From: Cryptomeria japonica
Lineage: Eukaryota > Streptophyta > Pinopsida > Cupressales > Cupressaceae
DNA: 64,000 nt
Assembly: GCF_030272615.1 (NCBI RefSeq)
Contig: NC_081414.1
Location: 521,796,185-521,860,184, forward strand
Direction: 5' to 3'
Part shown: positions 59,619 to 64,000 of the stretch, one piece after another
Layout: each line of letters begins with the position of its first letter
Position numbering within the stretch: the stretch's first letter is position 1
Program-made: the position numbers and the translations under genes
The notes under the pieces: generated by a model
What the model saw: the letters and a program-made list of their open reading frames with translations, nothing else
What the model was told of the DNA's origin: nothing
The model's database searches: none

Positions 59619-60726
59619 TGTTGGCATTTTTTATGATTATGTTGTGATTGTCATTGATGGATACACACTTGCATTGAGATCACTGTTATATGTATGAGTT
59701 GTGCTCAACCGGCAATTGTTCCCAGCTAGTATGATGCACTATAGTCCTTAGACTATTGGTGTTTTGTAGAAAATGATTACCGATCTGAAGCGGTATGTTG
59801 ACCCCAAGCGGTTTGAGGATCTCAAGCAGTATGAAGGATCAAAGCAACAGAACACATATTACCCAGTCTTCATTTTGTCAAACCAGCAACTGGTATTTTT
59901 CTTAAACCGATATTTTGTATGAATCGGTACTACTCTGTGATGAGTTACCAACTGCCATTTTGTGATGAGTTACCATCCACCAATTGTTTGATGGTGCCGA
60001 CACTTTAACGGTGCTTTTTGTGTTGTGTTACAGAATATGTCTAGATGCATTGAACCTAGGAAATTGTATTGTAATACTATTGGACCGACATGAAATTAGA
60101 TTCCTTTATAAGGACATCATGTCTAGGGTTTTAGGGTGTTGCTAGGTTTTAAGGTGGTTGATGAGTTAGAGAGAGTATGAATGTGTTGAAGACTGAAGTA
60201 ATGCTGAAATGCATTAGGAATGAGATATCAAGGATCTAACCAAGCAATCTATGCTATTTGCTAGATCACTCACTTGTTGATTACTCACATCTTCGACAAG
60301 TCTAAAGCCCTTAACCGGGTAGGCCCAAAAGCCTTTTGTAAATCCTCTAACAAGGTGGTTCACATTTTTGGATCTAAAATCCTCTAGCAAGGTAGTCTTT
60401 AAATGGACTTATCTCCTAACAAAGATTGAGATTCCTAATAGGATTTGTTCTGGTAAAGAACATTGTATGACTTTAACCGATCTGGTTCCTATTCTATAGA
60501 TAGTTACTTGTGAGTTCCATCTCACCATGCTTTTTCCCATTTGGGTTTCCACGTCAAAATCTCTTGTGTTATGGTGTTTGTGCTTCTGTCGGTGAATGAA
60601 TTATTTGCTATTTGGTTTGCATGTGTGCTAAACTATTTTATCAGTTTACTATTATTCTAGCAAAGTGTTTAAGTACATTGATTTTTGGCATACTAATTCA
60701 CCCCCCCCCGCTCTTAGTATTCATCA
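59619..60726 (+). repeat. 5' LTR of element H
   Basis: 1,108 bp from TGTTGGCATTTT to ATTCATCA. Units CCCTTAACCGGG (60,308), CCTCTAACAAGG (60,344) and CCTCTAGCAAGG (60,381) are present. An extra duplicated stretch (TGTGATGAGTTACCA) lies at 59,936 and 59,962. Confidence 0.92.
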
Positions 60727-60727
60727 A

Positions 60728-60741
60728 TTGGTATCAGAGCC
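60728..60741 (+). other. Primer binding site of element H
   Basis: TTGGTATCAGAGCC, intact, one base after the LTR, as in G. Confidence 0.92.
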
Positions 60742-60776
60742 TACCTTTCTATAAGTTTAACCACTTAGAAAGAGAT

Positions 60777-62054
60777 ATGGGGGAGTACACATTGAGGGAA
60801 CTTACTCATCAGCTCACTCAGTCTGAGCAAGCCTATGATGATCTTATGGTCAAATATAAGGCTTCTCAAGCAAAAAGGAGAGAATGTGCTGAAAAGTTGA
60901 TGGAGCTATCTGAAAATAATTCTTCTGATGAAGTGGACATGGAAGCCCTGATCTAAGAAGTAGAAAAGATGAATGAATCCAATTCCAACCCAAGAAAAGA
61001 ATTGGAAGGACTGACTATTCAAATGTGCCAAGAGCTTGAGAACCAGAGGAAAGTTGAAGATCTAGTCAAAGACAAAGATCATGAAAACTCCAAGCTGAAG
61101 AAAGAGATCAGTGCCCTAACTGCTCAACTCCATGCGAGAAAAGTGGAAAAGGAAGACATGTAAGGAGAACAAAACATTGCCATCTCTAAGAATGAAAACT
61201 TGATGGAAACAAATGCCACTATTTCCAAAGAACTCTCTGAGTCAAAGGAAATACTTGCTAAGTTCAACAAGAGTACTGTTAAGCTAGAGTAAAAGCTTGA
61301 ATCTGCCAAACCTATCAAGAATACTGATGGACTTGGTTATTCCAGTGATGAGGAAGGTGAGACCTCTGGTACAAATGTTGGAGCATCAAAGAAATAACCA
61401 ACATCAAAGGATAAAGGTAAGCAAAAGTTTAAACCTATTTGCTTTAGCTGTCTCAAACAAGGACATACTGCCAAAGAGTGTAGGAGTAAGGCTTACAATA
61501 ATTTTCCTTATTTTCTAAATGATAAGCCTAGATCCTATAGATTCAATGGTAACTATTATGCATGCAAGAAGTTTGGGCATAGAGCATTTGAATGCAGGTC
61601 TGTTATGAACAACGATGGAAGATATCCTCAGAGGACTCAAGGAGTTGGTCTGGAACCTTTTGTGAATCGAAATCACAACCGGTTTAATACCTTTAATCAT
61701 CAGTCAGGAAGTGGTGGCTATCCAGCAGCAACTAGATGGAGATCAAACTGTTTGATCTGTCAAGGTCATGGTCACACTACTGCAACATGCAGAAGGAAGA
61801 ATGGTAACATGAATAATGGACCTTAGAGAGCACATGGAATGGTCTACTATCATTGCAACAAACCGGGTCACATTGTGAGATTCTATAGAAGTAGAATGAC
61901 TATATTAGATGTTATACCAGTCACTCCAAAAGGAAATATCGATATTGACTCTGTTCAAGCTGATGTGAACAAAACTTGGAAGAAAAAACCAGCGGTGTTG
62001 CAAGAAGAACCGATTTCTGCACCTAGTGTGGAAATAACGGAACTGGTAAACTAA
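60777..62054 (+). pseudogene. GAG of element H: coiled coil plus four zinc knuckles
   Basis: It starts at ATG 60,777 (MGEYTLRELTHQLTQSEQAY). The coiled coil continues to about 61,310 with a TAA at 60,955 and TAG or TAA codons where G has Gln or Glu. Knuckle 1 is complete (CFSCLKQGHTAKEC). Knuckle 2 is YYACKKFGHRAFEC, in which the first Cys is Tyr, as in G. Knuckle 3 is complete (CLICQGHGHTTATC). Knuckle 4 (YYHCNKPGHIVRFY) has lost its first and last Cys. The stop is TAA at 62,052. Together with G it defines the intact form of the four-knuckle array, since each copy keeps a different subset. Confidence 0.88.
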
Positions 62055-62497
62055 GCATCATAAAAGATTAGGGGGAGCAAATGGTGAAACACTATGAACC
62101 CCCAATTTACACCAGTAAAAGACCTTAACTGATATGTGATACCTGTCATTTGGTAGAAGACCAGAAACGGTAACAGGCAAATTAGGGTTTATGCCCTAAT
62201 GGTGGAGCATTTATTACGATAGGTGAGGAATATGTTAAAAAAGAATTTTCAAATCATTTCTCACTATCATTTTTCAAGCGAAGAATTTTTTCAAGTGCAA
62301 AGCAAAGAAAAAGTGATTTGTGTTGTGATTCAAAGAAATCTCAAAACCCTAAAGAAGATTCAGAAGCAAATTTCAAATGGTCAAAAGAAGAACTCAAAGT
62401 GGTGATTCAACAACTGATGAAGTGGAAGGTGAAGTGGAATTTGAAAGCCCTAAATTCTTGATTTCTGAAAGGTATTTCTTGAGTTTTCTATTTTATC
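62055..62497 (+). other. Spacer between GAG and ORF2 of element H
   Basis: About 440 bp, colinear with 54,720-55,129 in G (shared TTAGGGTTTATGCCCTAATGG motif). No gene; short frames here lack motifs. Confidence 0.5.
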
Positions 62498-64000
62498 ATT
62501 GCTTCCACATCTCATGATAGTTCTAGTGCAACTGTTGATTTTATGGATTTCTTACAACGAAAGTTGAAATATAATGCCTTGTCTCAAGTACTGGCTGGTG
62601 TTATAGTAGAAGAAGGGATTTCAGATTACATAGACTACAAGATCAAAGACCTAAGGTCTCTTGTGATCCATTCTTAGCTAGGTCTATTTTGTGGGAAGGA
62701 TAAAAAGATCAAACCAGAGTATAGCATTTTGGAGAAGAAGAAACTTCACAATGCGGTTTACTTCCTAGAGGATTTCATAGATGACCACATTAGAATCATT
62801 CTAAGAAGAGTTCAAGGTGACAAGATGTACCTAGAGTGGACGCATGATATCACACCGCAAGCTATTCATGTCGTCACTAGTTTCTACAATACAAGGGAAG
62901 TGCTAGCCCTAAGGAAGGTCAGCAAGATGGAAATGTCCAAGCTCACCGATTCAGTGAGTGACTCACGTGGCATGATCATCAACTCAATCAAGGATGATCT
63001 AGTCAAGTATGCCTACATGGTGATAGGCTACCGAACGTTCTCTGCAAGCAGAATTAATTATGTCTCTGCTGCAATGGGAAATGCCGCTTACCGGATGATC
63101 AAAGAAGATGCATCATTTGATCTGAGAACCTGTATGCAAAGACAACTTATGTTGAATCTTAAGTCAATCAAACAGGATAATGCACTAAGATTCAAGTTTG
63201 GACAACTACTGATAGGGTTATTCTTCTACTTCCAAGGTTATTTCCCAGGAGTTAGAGATATTCAGTGGTTTGTCAACCAACCAGTTACTAGGTAGATCAA
63301 AGAGAGCCTACAAGTAGTTGGAACCGGTTACCCTGAAGTTCTGAACAAGTACTTTGATAAGTTCAAGCACAAGATGAGCCAAAGGATAAGGATATTCGGT
63401 GACATTGTCAATAAATATGAAGATGATATCTGCTTTATCATCAATGTGGATGAATGCATAATGGAGGGCGTTGAGCCTAGATAGGAAGAAGTAGAGCCTA
63501 TGGGCTATGAGGTGATGTATGATATGTTGGATGGGTATGCTTCTACCCTAATCACCTCACCCCTTGATCCTAAGGCAAAGAGAACTGGCACCTATCTGGA
63601 AAGGGTTGCACCAGTTGTAGAACCTCTTGAAAAGAAAGGAAAGGCAGTGCCTTTGGCATCGGCATCGATTACTCCAGCCAGTCCCAAAGTGACCAAGTGG
63701 TCACCTGCAAAGAAGAAACCAAAAGTGGCACCTACCAAAGTCTTCGAGAGGAAGAGGAAGACAAGGAGTAACTCACTGGACTCAAAAGAAACTATGTCTG
63801 AGGAAAAACCCAAGAAGACAAGACAAGCAAAGAAAAAGACAAAGAATGAACTGGCATCATCGGCACTGGTAAATATTGACATTTCTTCCTACAAACCTTT
63901 GACACATTGTCAAAGAATTATCAAAAATATTAGGAGAAAAGTGTTGAATGATCTGATTGATTGTTTTGATGATTTCAATGATGATGAAAAGGAAGTAGTT
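62498..64000 (+). pseudogene. ORF2 of element H, partial
   Basis: It is colinear with ORF2 of G. The expected start codon is ATT here (62,498-62,500) where G has ATG. The body has FCGKDKKIKPEYSILEKKKL, the open stretch 62,729-63,295 (188 codons) with DDLVKYAYMVIGYR and FKFGQLLIGLFFYFQGYF, then GDIVNKYEDDICF, the basic linker, and NIDISSYKPLTHCQRIIKN at the window edge. It has TAG codons at 62,674 and 63,293 where G reads CAG and CAA. The Lys/Glu region and C-terminus would lie outside. Protein similarity to G is high over segment 1. Confidence 0.8.

Larger units (their letters stand above)
59619..64000 (+). mobile_element. Element H: second copy of the G family, runs off the window
   Basis: 5' LTR 59,619-60,726, primer site, GAG and most of segment 1 of ORF2 are present; the rest is past position 64,000. 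It is inserted in the 3' LTR of G, so it is younger than G. It is diverged from G in both LTR and protein, so it is a different subfamily member and not a tandem duplicate. Confidence 0.88.

Overview
The window is intergenic plant nuclear DNA built almost entirely from nested, decayed LTR retrotransposons. I see no host gene, rRNA, tRNA or CRISPR array. The evidence for a plant is Ty1/copia and Ty3/gypsy Tat-lineage proteins, plant mobile domain (PMD) ORFs and copia-type primer sites complementary to initiator tRNA-Met. The density of old elements full of stop codons, many of them TAG where Gln is expected, suggests a seed plant with a large methylated genome, possibly a gymnosperm. That placement is inference.

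Layout. 1-341 is the end of a copia-type LTR and 342-633 a repeat that recurs near 47.2 kb. About 631-16,692 is a minus-strand Tat-lineage gypsy element (A): 5' LTR 15,616-16,692, primer site, gag, protease with G-patch, RT, two RNase H domains and integrase, then an antisense PMD gene with its own TATA box and a polypurine tract at the far left. 17,209-18,852 is LTR-like DNA. It is split by a complete minus-strand copia (B, 18,853-25,640) flanked by AGAAG duplications.

26,064-42,512 is a plus-strand copia (C). Its RNase H is broken by two insertions: E (31,150-36,567, duplication GTATC), which encodes an unfamiliar protein of about 1,040 codons, and D (36,909-41,448, duplication GATGA), a 4.5-kb solo LTR. 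42,513-45,638 is a minus-strand gag-only element (F) holding a 776-bp solo LTR (duplication ACCAC). 46.1-47.5 kb holds LTR fragments. A foldback structure with equal 236-bp arms lies at 47,730-48,393, followed by a long AT/GT microsatellite.

From about 48,770 a second Tat-type element (J) shows its 3' LTR, polypurine tract and antisense PMD gene with TATA box and a likely intron. J is interrupted at 52,208 by G, and G's 3' LTR is interrupted at 59,619 by H, which runs off the window. G and H belong to one non-autonomous family. Each has LTRs, an initiator-Met primer site, a GAG with coiled coil and four zinc knuckles, and a second ORF of about 1,100 codons that I do not recognise; no protease, integrase or RT is seen. 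F carries the same GAG. E's protein resembles part of the second ORF of G and H. This gag-plus-ORF2 family is the best candidate here for something undescribed. Such elements would have to borrow polymerase and integrase from autonomous copia relatives such as B or C.
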